NCBI GenBank assembly: GCA_963576725.1
Contig: OY755240.1
Coordinates: 56,420,633 to 56,484,632 of the forward strand
Length of the DNA stretch: 64,000 nucleotides
Reading direction: 5' to 3'
Source: Azorinus chamasolen
Taxonomy: Eukaryota > Mollusca > Bivalvia > Cardiida > Solecurtidae
Below, piece by piece: positions 12,382 through 24,275 of this stretch. The notes beneath the pieces are model-generated. The model was not told the origin of the DNA, made no database searches, and saw nothing but the letters and a program-made list of their open reading frames with translations. Each line of letters begins with the position of its first letter. Position 1 is the stretch's first letter. A program made the position numbers and the translations under genes.

Positions 12382-13773
12382 GATTTACGGACGTTTCGGT
12401 AAATGACCAGTTCGGTAAATTGATTTTATATAGTGATTGTTCCGGACATTTCGGTAAAAAGGTAAATTATAGTAATTAAAGGTTTATATCACCTTTTGCT
12501 GGCGGTTAGCGTTTGATCTGTAGTCACTTTTATCATTATAAATGGGTTGGGTCTTAACTATACGATGTAGTTATAGAAAGGATAAATTTCTATGCCGAAT
12601 CGGAATAATCGTTATGACAGCGGGAAATCGAAAAAAAAGAAAGAAGAAAAAAGTGAGAATTGAGTGCCATTTGAATGTATTTGCAACCCAAAATTAAAAT
12701 TAGTCCTCTGATCAGGATCTACCATGCAGACAGGGAATGTAATAAAAACACGAAAACCCCTATTTGAGTTGAAACAATTAGAAATTACTTTAATTTAAGC
12801 GAGTTTAAAATTTTCCTCAAATATAGAAATAAGTTTATTACAATATTTATGATTATATATATCATTATTCTTATAGTTATTAATATTACGATTATTAATA
12901 TCAATCATTTCACCTTTAGGATTAATACCAGTTTTGCTTTATATTAGAATTATTAAAAATAGGACTGGATCATGTTATCCTGTCACGCATATTTATATAT
13001 AAAAAAATATTTCAGACCCCGAGGCATGGTCTGTAAATGCGGCACGTCTTTAATTATTGTTTGCCATTAATTAATTAACTAATTAACAACCTCGCTACAC
13101 CCAACACTTTAATAAGATGAGCACTACTTCATTGTCAAAAAGTTTAAATCCTGACACCACGTAACTAGACGACTGATCAGAATCCAAAGTTTTTAACACA
13201 CAAAAAGGGTATAACAACGACTCCTTCACTGTCTGGTAAAACAGTGTAGACCCAGATCATCAATTGGTTTAATCTTTTCACTACCTTAGGTATTTGCTAA
13301 CAGTTTGGATCTATAAAGCGAATATATTGATTTGACTCATTGGGCAATAGTTTTTTTGCAAACAGTTTGGAGTCATTTATAGGTATTATTGAAATAGTGT
13401 ATATAATTATTATCTTATTGCAAAACTATGTACATATTTTATGGTGAATATTAAATATATATCCAGTACACTTTTTGTTATCAATTATTTTGCCAATATA
13501 TTACTATTTTTAAAAACTCCAGTTATTTTCAACACCCTTCGCATGTCCATCATATTCATTGTTAGATCAGGATCCATACATTATACAACTAAAACACAGC
13601 TGCAAACGTGGCACAAACATCGTCGAACACTTTCATTGTTACTGGGAGAGGTGCGATATAAATCTACTTAATCCTTTAATTAATATAATTTATCTTTTTA
13701 CCGAAACGTCCGGACCATTCACTATATAAAATCAATTTACCGAACTGGTCATTTACCGAAACGTCCGGCACCC
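12382..13773. mobile_element. 1.4 kb non-autonomous transposon with ~80 bp inverted ends
   Basis: The arms at 12388-12465 and about 13690-13767 are inverted copies built on GGACGTTTCGGTAAATGACC and TTCGGTAAATTGATTTTATA. GTCTGTAA flanks the element at 12374-12381 and 13774-13781, a candidate 8 bp target duplication. The interior is very AT-rich; a 76-residue ORF at 13441-13671 resembles nothing known. Superfamily unresolved. Confidence 0.8.
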
Positions 13774-13781
13774 GTCTGTAA

Positions 13782-14397
13782 CACAGGCTTGAAGCGAATA
13801 CAAAAGTATCCGATAACTAACTTTGATCTATGAAATCATTTAGAGAGTAAACGAAAAGAACGAATAAATACCTCAGAATCTTCACAGACCAAGATTTGTC
13901 CTGTGTTTCTGTGCTGCAAGCAGAACGTTGTGAAATGTGTGCTTTGTCGGTGAGGGTCGATTGCCAAGGTTGTTGATGACGTAATTTACCCGCTGGGTCC
14001 CGTTAATGGGCATTTCATACGGCGGATAATTTAAAGCCGGGCTACAATCGATTAGGTGAGTTCTATTTTAAGTATTGGGTTATCCGACTTACTTTCGGTT
14101 TAAATCGTCCCATAACCAATCGCCCCGGAGCACTTAAGTTGCACTTGTTTCTATTTTTGGTCATCTTCTTATCAGTTACTTGATTCACATTCTATACGAT
14201 ATGTTTCTTTTTGTGGTTTTCGACAGAAAAATAATGAATGAATGATGTTTTACGGCCCATCAACACTGATGGTCATTTTGAGCCGGTGAATGAATGAATG
14301 AATGGTTCACAGAAAAATAAAATTTGAAGTGATACAATTTTTCCCCCTCTTTTTTCCCCTCTTTAAACTGAGAGGAATCAGGTTAATTAGCTGATAG
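13782..14397 (-). promoter_or_regulatory. Unique GC-richer stretch, candidate promoter/5' exon of the transporter
   Basis: This stretch carries none of the repeat families until an AATG microsatellite near 14225-14305. On the minus strand it contains a TTACGTCA (CRE/ATF-like) site near 13980, and an ATTCTGAG|GTATTT donor-like junction at 13872. It would suit a non-coding first exon for the SLC22 gene, whose second exon has an acceptor at 4657. Inference only. Confidence 0.25.
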
Positions 14398-14640
14398 TTA
14401 AACCATTTCCCTATCGCATATTCATGTAAAAATAGTGACATCATGAATATTTTATTAAGTGAATTTTTACAAACGTACACATATTTTTTTGCTATATTGG
14501 TAGAAACTGTAGTCAGCTTATTATAATCCCATAAGCAAACAGAGCAGACTGACCAGACTGGCTCCAATTGGAGCCATCTGGTCTGGATTTACTCTGTTTA
14601 CAAAGTCATGAAAACGCGTTTATAGGAAGGAAAGGGTTAA
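14398..14640. mobile_element. B-type TTAA foldback MITE
   Basis: TTAA at both edges and a hairpin reading CAGACTGGCTCC-AATT-GGAGCCATCTG. Confidence 0.82.
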
Positions 14641-15825
14641 AGGAAAATTTTGGCCATATACATGTAAATATATTTTTTCAAAAAAAAATAAATAAGACTG
14701 CCTTATTTGTTTTTAACCCTTTCCTTCATATAAATGCCTTTTCACACATTTGCATAAAGAACAGACCCAGATTAGATTGCTATACTGCATGATGTATAGG
14801 TTAAATTAATCATTGAAATCAGCATAAAGATCACTCAGAAATGTTCAGGGGAGGTATGTGTGTGTGTTACACTAGATGGGGACCCCACTAGATATGTCCT
14901 AATTAAGATTTCTGTTATCTACCCACAATGTTACTCATTAGACGAGACATGACCTAAGATTAACTGTTTTCTAGTAACTAAAATTTTAAAAACATTAATT
15001 TGTTTCTGAAAGCTAATATTAATTTTATTAATCTACTGCTGCTGTTTGACTATTGTGGAAAATATCACTTAATTGGTATCATATTCTCTTATATCAGTTT
15101 CAACACAGATGATGATAGTGACGGTGAGATCAGCAGCCTTCATAGGTTATTAAAGCAACCATTGTGAAATTTACTGCAGCAGCAAGACAGTTTAACCCTT
15201 TCAAAATAGAAAAATACTTATATTTGCAAACAGTGTAGACCCAGATCAGAATACTCCTAAAGAAAAGGGGGGGTTATTTATTCATATTTATAACAAATGT
15301 AAGAAGTTTTGACAATATTCTGGTATAAGGGTCACAGTTTATGCACAGCACCTGTGTTTCTACCATGGCCAAAAGATCAATGGTTCATATACCAGGTAAA
15401 GGGTTAAGTATTAGAATGTAGCATAACCGGTACATTGATAAGTGTCAAACAGTGTAGATGCTGAATATATGAAGTGGTCGATGGTCTACACTGTCTGCAA
15501 AACAAAAACACCACTTTTCACGGTGCAGCTCATATACATGTAGATTGAGTATGAAATAGAATAAATTGTTATGAAAAGGTCATCACGAATTCACCAATAC
15601 ACGTAGTTTTAAAACATTAAGTTTTAAAACATTAAATGTCAGCCAGAAACATGTTGTCTGCTATAAATTCTAAAGCAGATTTTCTGTTTGTTTTTCTCAA
15701 AACTTGTTATCAGTGTCATACAGCTTACGTCTTAATGAAATGCTCAGTTACACTGAGCTTTATCTGTATCCAAACTGCTTCCATAATCTAGTTATTGATG
15801 TTAACATTTTACTCAATAAACACTC
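14641..15825. repeat. MITE fragments, otherwise nothing recognised
   Basis: A truncated C-type end lies at 14713-14805, and a diverged C/B copy at 15192-15405 with its hairpin largely lost. The remainder shows no gene or repeat that I recognise. Confidence 0.5.
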
Positions 15826-15982
15826 CTTTCCTACATGTACCTTTGCAAACAGAGTAGACCCAGATCAGACAGCTCCTGTAGGAGCTGTCTGATCAGGGTC
15901 TGCTCTGTTTGCTTATTATATAATCTACAGTTTCTGCCATGGCCAAAATACCGTTATTACAAGAAACCGCCAATGTCGGTAT

Positions 15983-17899
15983 GGCCGGATTGCCGATTAG
16001 TGATATATATGAACAGTCAATCATTATACATTTCTGCATCAGCAGATGCTGAAGGCATATTAAATAGTTAAACATATTCCAATTGCATGTAATGAGGTCC
16101 TCATTATGACTCCACATGTTAAAAAGGTCAATCTAGAAATTCATTGAAGCATAAAAAACAAGAGATATTTGTAAAGCATGTATACCCCCAGACCCCCACA
16201 CCTTTGATCTAGTGACCTCACCTATAGAGGTCATCTACTGGTCATGACTAATTACCACAGCAACTTTGACGATCCTAAGCCAAACCACTAATCATTTATT
16301 GATCTGAAAACATTTCACAAGTTAAGGTAATGGTGACCTTGACCTTTGACCTAGTGACCTCAACAACTATAGGGGTCATCTAGTGGTTACGACCAACCAC
16401 CACAGCAAGTTTGAAGATCCCCAACCAAATCATTGAGCAGTCATTAATCGGAATCCATTTCATCAGTTAAGGTCATGGTGACCTTAATCTTTGACCTAGT
16501 GACCTCAAAAACAATTGGGGTCATCTAGTTGTCATGACCAACCACCACAGTAAGTTTGAAGATCCTAAGCCAAACCCTTGAGCAGTTATTGATTGGAAAC
16601 CATTTCAACTGTTAATGTCATGATGACCTTGACCTTTGACCTAGTGACCTAAAAAACATTAGGGGTCATCTAGTGGTCATGACCAACCACCACAGCAAGT
16701 TTGAAGATCCTAAGCCAAACTCTTGAGCAGTTATTGACTGGAAACCATTTCACCACTTAAGGTCATGGTGACCTTGACCTTAGACCTAGTGACCTCAAAA
16801 ACAAGAGGGCTCATCTAGTTGTCATGACCAACCACCAAAGCAAAATTTGAAGATCCTAAGCCAAACCCTTGAGCAGTTATTGATCAGAAACAATTTTACC
16901 AGTTACGGTCATGGTGACCTTGACCTTTGACCTAGTGACCTCAAAAACAATAGGAGTCATCCAGTGGTCATGACCAACTACCACAGCAAGTTGGAAGATT
17001 CTAAGCCAAACCCTTGAGCAGTTACTGATCGGAAACCATTTCACCAGTTAAGGTCATGGTGACCTTGGCCTTTGACCTAGTGACCTCAAAAACATTAGGG
17101 GTCATCTAGTGGTCATGACCAACCACCACAGCAAGTTTGAAGATCCTAAGCCAAACCCTTGAGCAGTTATTGATCTGAAACCATTTCACTAGTAAAGGTC
17201 ATGGTGACCTTGACCTTTGACCTAGTGACCTCAAAAACAAGAGGGTTCATCTAGTTGTCATGACCAACCACCACAGCAAGTTTGAAGATCCCAAGCCAAA
17301 CCCTTGAGCAGTTATTGATCGGAAACTATTTCACCAGTTAAGGTCATTGTGACCTTGACCTTTGACCTAGTGACCTAAAAAACAATAGGGGTCATCCAGT
17401 TGTCATGACCAACCACCACAGCAAGTTTGAAGATTCTAGGCCAAGTCGTTTATTAGTTATCGATCGGAAACAAAAAGGTCAACCTGGAAATTCTCTAAGT
17501 CAATGAAGCGTAAAAACTAGGTCAAAAAGGGGTCATAGTAACCTGCTAACCTATGACATGTAATGTGACCCTCATTATGAACCCACATGCCAAGTTTGGT
17601 TACTGTAGGTGTTATACTTTGGCTATAACTAACACAAACAAAAAGGTCAACCTGGAAATTCTCTAAGTCAATGAAGCGTAAAAACTAGGTCAAAAAGGGG
17701 TCATAGTAACCTGCTAACCTATGACATGTAATCGGACCCTCATTCTGAACCCACATGCCAAGTTTGGTTACTGTAGGTATTATACTTTGGCTATAACTAA
17801 CTCGAACAAAAAGGTCAACCGGACGGACGGCCGGACGGACGGCCGGACGGCCGGACGGCATTCGCCAATCTATAAGCCTGGATTGCGAGCAATCCGGCC
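15983..17899. mobile_element. Tandem-repeat-bearing element with GGCCGGATTGC ends
   Basis: GGCCGGATTGC at 15983 is inverted as GCAATCCGGCC at 17889-17899. The interior is an array of a ~145 bp unit (16190-17460, about nine copies). Two copies of a 169 bp unit follow from 17469, with a third cut short, then a CGGACGGCCGGACGG tract. No ORF belongs to a known family. Confidence 0.65.
16190..17460. repeat. Nine-copy ~145 bp tandem array rich in AGGTCA half-sites
   Basis: Each unit contains TGACCTTGACCTTTGACCT, then CTAGTGACCT, GGTCATCTAG and CATGACCAACCACC. On the opposite strand the core reads AGGTCAAAGGTCAAGGTCA, that is two AGGTCA motifs one base apart plus a third abutting. Confidence 0.88.
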
Positions 17900-18064
17900 A
17901 AAAAATAAGTTGATATTCAGATGTCATTATTTCCTACATGAATATTCATGGAGTAAAGAGTTTTAATAAGAGCATCAGTGCAAGTTCTTCAACATCTGCA
18001 ACCAACAGCTATTTAACTCTTTACCTGATCATACATGGCAGAATCTAACCATTATGAATGTAAA

Positions 18065-18301
18065 TTAACCATTTCCCTCTTCAATATTCATACAAGAAAT
18101 AGTGACGCCATGAATATTTCTTAGGTGAATTTCTATAGCGTAAGCTTTTACAGGGATTTTTTGCTTTGACCAAAACTTTAGATTCAGATCCATATCATGT
18201 CAAAAGCAAACAGAGCAGACCCTGATCAGACAGCTCCTATAGGAGTTATCTGATCTGGACCTACTCTGATTGCAAAGATATTTATATGAGGGAAAGGTTA
18301 A
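18065..18301. mobile_element. B-type TTAA foldback MITE (237 bp)
   Basis: TTAA edges, ends ACCATTTCCCTC / GAGGGAAAGG, and a hairpin centred CAGCTCC-TATA-GGAGTTATCTG. Confidence 0.85.
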
Positions 18302-18673
18302 CTAAAAATATAATACATGTATTGTTAATTTGTTATATAAAACAAGTAAACACATTGCTATGAGAAAAAGTATAGCATCAGATCTTATTATTCTTATTAT
18401 TATTCAACATGTACACTGTATAATAAGCAAACAGAGACGACTCTAATCAGACAGTTCCTATAGAACTGTCAGATCTGGGTCTACTCTGTTTGCAAAGGTG
18501 CCAAAAGTTGTCTATACAAGGGAAAGGGTTTATAAATTAAGGCCATGGCAGAAACTGTAGTCAGATCTACTGATATAGTATCTAAAAGCAAACACAGCAG
18601 ACCTGATCTGGGTCTACTCAGTTTGCTAATGCATTCAAATGCATCTCTATCAAGTAAATGGTTAATAAGCGAA
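18302..18673. repeat. Two partial hairpin cores
   Basis: Cores at 18420-18530 (CAGTTCC-TATA-GAACTG) and 18540-18663 (collapsed, loop lost). Nothing else seen. Confidence 0.5.
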
Positions 18674-18905
18674 GAATAAACCCTTTCCTCCATAAATATG
18701 CCTTTCTATGCCTCTGTAATAAACACTTCTTGAAACCATTGTGATAAATAGAGCATTTGCTCCTATAGGAGCAAATGCTCTATTTATCACAATGGTTTCA
18801 AACTACAAAATTCTAAAATATTACTTTTCTCTAGTACATGCTGCTTTTGGGTAGATTCATTCAAAGAGGTTAAATCCAAAGACAGCCTATGGAGGGAAGG
18901 GTTTT
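18674..18905. mobile_element. A-type foldback MITE
   Basis: A near-perfect hairpin at 18723-18800 has arms of about 38 bp around GCTCC-TATA-GGAGC. The left end reads CCCTTTCCTCCATAAATA, an end shared with C-type elements. Confidence 0.85.
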
Positions 18906-19219
18906 TAAGAACTAAACACTCAGAATCATAAACAAAAACACCAAATTTTTTATAAATCTATAACAATTTATTGCTAACCTGGTTACATATATGATAAAAA
19001 ACATATCAATACCAATTTGTAGATAATTCATCTATGTCCTTTGAATCTCCATGTAAAAACATAATGTAGAAAATGAAGAATATAAGGAAACAAATATTAA
19101 TGATATCAAAGCAGTACTGTTGCTGTGAACTAAACTTTATTCTAAACTTTATTCTGTGGTAACTGCCCTTCAGTATTCAAATATCAAATCTCCCCTTTTA
19201 CCGAATACAGTATGTAACT

Positions 19220-19479
19220 TTAACCCTTTTTTGTTCTATGTTAATTCAAAATTTCAATACCTACTGAATATTCATGGACAAAATAGTTATAATGAAATAT
19301 CAAAGGTGGAACATTGTAGCCATTTTAGAAAGCAAAGAAACAGATATATCAAGTTCTATTAGCAAACAGAGCAGACCCTGATCAGATGGCTCCTCTAGGA
19401 GCCATCTGATCTGGGTCTACTCTGTTTGCAAATGTATGAAAACACGTTTATATGATGTTTATATGAGGGAAAGGGTTAA
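19220..19479. mobile_element. B-type TTAA foldback MITE (260 bp)
   Basis: TTAA at 19220-19223 and 19476-19479. Contains AAATTTCAATACCTACTGAA and a perfect GATGGCTCC-TCTA-GGAGCCATC hairpin. The right end has an internal TTTATATGA duplication. Confidence 0.87.
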
Positions 19480-19716
19480 GTAACTCTTTGCAGGCAAGTG
19501 GCAAAACCGTGATTACCTATGCAAACAGTTTAGATCAAGATGAGACACAGTATTAATAAATTGACAACTTCTAACTAGAAATACCAATAAGGCAAGTATT
19601 GCTGATGTATGTATGTTATACAAATATTGGAATGTTTACATGTCCTTCTAGATGAAGGGTCATAGACCATATCCCAGTTTCACAAAAAGACCCAAGTAAT
19701 GGCACAGATCAAACAG

Positions 19717-19909
19717 CAGAGCTCCAGATTAGATGCATAAATTTAAACATTTTCAACCATAGCTCCTTTATTTCTCCACCAAACCCTATTTTGTGACCAC
19801 TCTTTATAATCGTCTCAAAGGGACGATTCTGAAGAGTGGTCACAGTATACGGTTTGGTAGAGCAATGATGATTTTAGTATTTGTGTACGCATCATTACCT
19901 GTAGCTCTG
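19717..19909. mobile_element. D-type foldback MITE (193 bp)
   Basis: Ends CAGAGCTCCAGAT and CTGTAGCTCTG, with AACAG on both flanks. The hairpin arms read CCACCAAACCCTAT...GTGACCACTCTT and their complement, around TCGTCTC-AAAG-GGACGA. Confidence 0.85.
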
Positions 19910-19993
19910 AACAGTTATTTCAAAATCATGATATTGCTAGAAATGAATACATTTATGTTTGTCATTCAATACATCAGTCTATGTCATGCTAAA

Positions 19994-20212
19994 TTAACCC
20001 TTTACTCCATAAATACACCTTTCTACCCTTTGCAAACAGAGCCATCATAGAAGCTATCTGATCAGGGTCTGCCCTGTTTGTTATTGAAATAATATAGATC
20101 TGATTCTCCAGAATATGCTTTCATGTGTCAACATGACATTGTAAAAATTAATCAAATTAATATTCATGATGTCATCATTTCTTTCGTGAATATTTATGAT
20201 GTAAAGGATTAA
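19994..20212. mobile_element. C-type TTAA foldback MITE, reduced hairpin
   Basis: TTAACCCTTTACTCCATAAA to GATGTAAAGGATTAA. The right half carries the C-type ATTAATATTCATGATGTCAT. Part of the hairpin is deleted. Confidence 0.8.
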
Positions 20213-20261
20213 TACCCTGTAGGCAATTTTACTTCATAAGACTTGATATAATTTTGTAATA

Positions 20262-21160
20262 TTAACCCTTTTCTCCATAAACATGTCTTTCTATGCCTCT
20301 GTTAAAGTCACCTGTTGAAACCATTGTGAACATGATGTGTTTGTGAAACACTATGCCCCCTCCCTGATATGACCTTTGACCCTGAAGGATGACATTGACC
20401 TTGACATGTCACCCCTAAAACTGTGCAGCTTCATGAGATACACATGCATACCAAATATCAAGTCTGTATCTCTACTGGTTCAAAAGTTATGGCCAATGGT
20501 AAATTTGGTGACTTTTGACCCTGAAGGATGATCTTTACCTTGACATGTCACCCCTCAAAATGTGCAGCTTCATAAGATACACATGCATGCCAAATATCTA
20601 GTCTCTATCTCTACTAGTTCAAAAGTTATGGCCAATGTTAAAGTCGGTGATTTGACCTATATATTTGACCTCTGACCTTGAAGGATGAACTTGACCTTGA
20701 CATGTTACCCCTCAAAATGTGCCGCTTTATAAGATACATATGCATGCCAAATATCAAGTCTCTATCTGTACTAGCTCAAAAGTTATGACCAATGTTAAAG
20801 TTACTGACAAACAAACAGACAATTCGACCTTTAACCCTGAAGGATGACCTTGAGCTTGACATGTAATCCCTCAAAATGTGCAGCTTCATAAGATACACAT
20901 GCATGCCCAATATCAAGTCTCTATCTCTACTGGTTCAAAAGTTATGGCCAATGTTAAAGTCGGTGATTTGACCTATATATTTGACCTCTGACCTTGAAGG
21001 ATGACCTTGACCTTGACATGTCACCCCTCAAAATGTGCAAATGCTCTATTTATTACAATGATTTCAAACTACAAAACTACAAAATTTTATATTTTCCTTT
21101 TCTCTAGTTAATGCTCCTTTTCGGTAGATATATTCAAACAGGTTGATATAAAGGACCTTT
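20262..21160. repeat. A-type MITE split at its hairpin by a tandem array
   Basis: The left half ends ACCATTGTGAA at 20330. The right half resumes AATGCTCTATTTATTACAAT at about 21039. The right terminus is lost. Confidence 0.75.
20331..21038. repeat. Tandem array, ~155 bp unit, about 4.5 copies
   Basis: Units contain GACCCTGAAGGATGACCTTG, ATGTCACCCCTCAAAATGTG, AGATACACATGCATGCCAAA and CAAAAGTTATGGCCAATG. No coding capacity. Confidence 0.85.
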
Positions 21161-21234
21161 CTGCATTACTTCTGACCTGCATTAAGCTACCACCTGCCTT
21201 ACAGACCCATAATTAGACATATCTTTTGATGGCC

Positions 21235-21427
21235 GCTTAAGATGTGTTCTACTCTTTGAAAAACCATAATATTTAACATTTTAAGAAATAGCTCCTTTAC
21301 TTCTCCATTTAAACTCTATGTCATGTCTCTTCAAGACAATTCTAAAGAGTTGTCACAACATAGGTTTTGATGGAGAAATGAGAAATGAGAAATTTAGTAT
21401 TTGAATATAAACCTTTATCTATTGTTG
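21235..21427. repeat. Diverged D-type MITE
   Basis: Contains AGCTCCTTTACTTCTCCA, a TCTTCAAGACAATTCTAAAG hairpin centre and ACCTTTATCT near the right end. Confidence 0.65.
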
Positions 21428-21451
21428 TGGTTAGGTTATATACAATGTATA

Positions 21452-21660
21452 TACAGTAAAACCTCTCTATAACGACCATTAAATTACATCAAGTATTTTG
21501 TGTTAAAGGCAGGTGACTGCTTAAAGCAAGGTTAAAGTAAAACAGAACGCTCCCATAGGAGCGTTCTGTTTAACTTTCACTTTGCTTTAAGCAGTCACCT
21601 TCTCTAAATATCAACTAATTAACACAATTTATTGGCCGTAATAGAGAGGTTTTACCATAC
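21452..21660. mobile_element. E-type (pogo/Tc1-like) foldback MITE
   Basis: TACAGTAAAACCTCTCTATA at left and AGAGAGGTTTTACCATA at right. The internal hairpin arms exceed 40 bp around ACGCTCC-CATA-GGAGCGT. Confidence 0.82.
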
Positions 21661-21689
21661 CTCTGACTAAATAGGTGTAATGTCATCAT

Positions 21690-21911
21690 TAAGACAGGCA
21701 GTCACTTAATGCAGAACACAAGATTTGCAAAAAGCTCCACAAGGGAGCTTTTTGCACTTCTTCTGTTCTGCATTAAGCATTCATTTGTTGGTACTGGTTT
21801 AAAGCTGGCCATATGGTTTCTTTCATATTTAAACTTGTTATAACGGCAACCTTGTTATACCAGAAAAATGTCTGGAAACAACCACCTCCGTTGTAACAAG
21901 GGTTCACTGTA
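21690..21911. repeat. E-related foldback element, CAGTGAACCC-type right end
   Basis: Hairpin AAAAAGCTCC-ACAA-GGGAGCTTTTT with GCAGAACA arms. The right end GGGTTCACTGTA matches the element at 29096-29403. The left end is indistinct. Confidence 0.6.
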
Positions 21912-22279
21912 TTACATGTATATGTAGTAAAAGGTTACAGTAAGCATTTCATAGCTGGTCTTGAAATCGTAACAAAAATCACATGTGTACAGGTTCATAT
22001 GATGACAAAATCGTTATCATAAGATTTCTAAAGATTTCATGGAAAACAAATGTTATATGTTCATGTTCATATACAATGTATAAGTAACGTTCATGACAAC
22101 CTTGCATTTACAGATGGAAGGACAGAGAGAGTGATTTTTGTAAACACTCAACTTCCATGTAATTGTGAGTTATATATCCAAAATTAGACATTTTTGTCCT
22201 GAAATACTTATGATTATGTACTTTGTAAAATTCTTGCAGTTGTATGGAATAAAGCAAGTAAGAAATTTGCCTAGTGAGC

Positions 22280-22465
22280 AGAAACCCAGATAAGATGCGT
22301 AAATTGAAACATTTTCAAGAATAGCTCCTTTATTTCTCAATTAAACCGTATGTAGTGACCACTCTTTAGAATCGTCTATTCAAGACGATTCTAGAGTGTT
22401 GTCACAACATAGGGTTTGGTCGAGAAATAAGGAATTTAGTATATGAATACGCACTACTCCGGTAA
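22280..22465. repeat. D-type foldback MITE, diverged
   Basis: CCCAGATAAGATGCGTAAAT at left, hairpin centre GTCTATTCAAGACGATTCTA, and ATACGCACTACTCCGG at right. Confidence 0.75.
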
Positions 22466-22559
22466 GTTTATATACATGTATTATACATAAACCGCAACAC
22501 AGAAAGTTTGGAAAATATTCAATCGAAAATGAGTAACTGCAGAAGCAGATTAGTATTGC

Positions 22560-23172
22560 ATGTATTTCATATAAAAACAAACAGAGCTGACCCTGATCAA
22601 GTGGCTCTTCCAGAAGCCATAATAATGATCTGGGTTTACTCTGTTTGTAAAGGCATAAAAAGGTGCATGTACATAGTAAAGGGTTAAACATTCAATAGCT
22701 GATCTTGAAATCGTAACAAAAATCACATGAGTAAAGGATCATGTGATTACCAGTTATTGTGGAAAATATTCCATGGAAAACAAATATATAACATTCATGA
22801 AAATATTGCATTTACAGTTGGAGGGACAGACAGGGTGATACACTCAACCTCCATTTAATTGTAAGTAGTTAATTAACAATGAGACATTTTTGTCCTTAAA
22901 GACTAGCACAATGAACTTATTTCAGTCTATTCCATTAATAGAGCAAATTCATGGCGGAGCCTTCTCATCAGGGTTTCTAGCCATTTACTCCATAAATACG
23001 CTTTTCTCCGCCTTTGCAAATAGAGCAGACTCTGTTTGCTTATAGATTAAAATGAATCTTATACAGTTTCTACCTGGATCAAACTTTTCTTGTTCTAAAG
23101 CTATAAGAAATACTAAGGTAATTAATATTCATACTTACATAAATTATTTCATGAATATTCATGGAGTAAAAG
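22560..23172. repeat. C-type MITE remnants
   Basis: A core with broken hairpin at 22560-22687 ends AGTAAAGGGTTAA. A second copy lacking its hairpin lies at 22979-23172 and ends TATTCATGGAGTAAA. Confidence 0.6.
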
Positions 23173-23249
23173 TGTGCCATTCCAAATTCATTAGAACAAA
23201 TGTTATCCTTTCATATTGAATGGATTTGCTGTTAAATGATTACTCCATT

Positions 23250-23464
23250 TTAACCAATTACCTCATTGGCTATTTTTAGATCCAATCTACCGAAAAGGAC
23301 CATTAACTAGAGAAAAGGAAGATTTTAGAATTTTGTAGTTTGAAACCATTGTGATAAAAAGAGCATTTATTCCTATAGGAGCAAATGCTCTATTTATTAC
23401 AATGGTTTCAACACATGACTTTTGCAGAGGTTTCAAAAGGTGTCAATATGAGGGAATGAGTTAA
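23250..23464. mobile_element. A-type TTAA foldback MITE
   Basis: TTAA at both edges and the A-type hairpin around CC-TATA-GG. It shares its right TTAA with the next element. Confidence 0.83.
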
Positions 23465-23839
23465 CCTGATACCTTTTCACATCTTTGCAAACTGAGCAGA
23501 CACAGATCAGATGGCTCAGGTAGGTTCGATCTGATCAGGGTCTGCTCCGTTTTCCTGTGGAATTATATACATGTACAGTAAAACCTCTCTAAACTGGACA
23601 TTGAATTTAGTATAAATATTGGCTTGGAGACAGGTGGTTGCTTAATGCAAAGTGAAAGTCATGCAGAAAGCTTCTTTAAGAGCTATCTGCATGGCTTTCA
23701 CCCTTCATTAAGCAGCCACTTGCCTAAAAGTATCATAATTCTTCTGTACTAGAATTCCAGTTTAGAGGGGCTTTACTGTAGACCTAATCATATGCAATTA
23801 CAAGTTGTGAAAAGGTGTCTAAATGAGGGAAAGGGTTAA
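23461..23839. repeat. B/C-type MITE hosting an E-type insertion
   Basis: Runs from TTAACCTGATACC to GAGGGAAAGGGTTAA. The interior is interrupted at 23574-23780. Confidence 0.65.
23574..23780. mobile_element. E-type (pogo/Tc1-like) foldback MITE, nested
   Basis: TACAGTAAAACCTCTCTAAA and TTTAGAGGGGCTTTACTGTA ends with TA duplicated. The hairpin centre GCTTC-TTTA-AGAGC has lost perfect pairing. Confidence 0.83.
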
Positions 23840-24275
23840 GAATGTGTAGTAAACTTTTGCAGAAGACTATTGTAACAAAGCATGAAAAGAGTTGAGATAC
23901 ATCCAAAATGTAGTCAATGGTAAACCACCATTCTTGGTGGTTAATAAATGCTTAATATTGTATAAAACTATAATATAACATGTAATCAGGCAAATGCACC
24001 TGAAGGACCATTGCGTATGACACTGCATCACAACACAACCAAAGTAAGACAGTACAAGATCAATACTCATTTGTTTAACCTTTAGCATGCTACAGGTGAA
24101 ATAGCATAGTCAATCAAAATTTATTTAGATACAGATAAGCACCAACTAAATTGGCATTTCACCAGGATTCAAACTATTTTACAACCTGACTGTGATTTGA
24201 AAATAAGTGGAAGGAAAGTCTATGCTTAAGGATGTAGCTGAAAATTTCAGAAACACAGGTTTATTCTCGGCATCT

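Larger units (their letters stand above)
15826..17963. repeat. C-type MITE split by a ~1.9 kb tandem-repeat element
   Basis: The left part, with a perfect hairpin centred CAGCTCC-TGTA-GGAGCTG, runs to about 15960. The right part (GATGTCATTATTTCCTACAT to ATTCATGGAGTAAAG) resumes near 17905. Confidence 0.7.

Noticed and set aside
13441..13671. 76-codon frame inside the 1.4 kb transposon
   Set aside because: No transposase motif and very AT-rich; not supported as a gene.
2220..21038. Possible CRISPR arrays from regularly spaced repeats
   Set aside because: Repeat units are ~145-155 bp and wholly repeated, without unique spacers, in a eukaryotic genome.
22380..22691. 103-codon frame on the minus strand
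   Set aside because: Spans a D-type MITE and a C-type core; the sequence comes from repeat arms.
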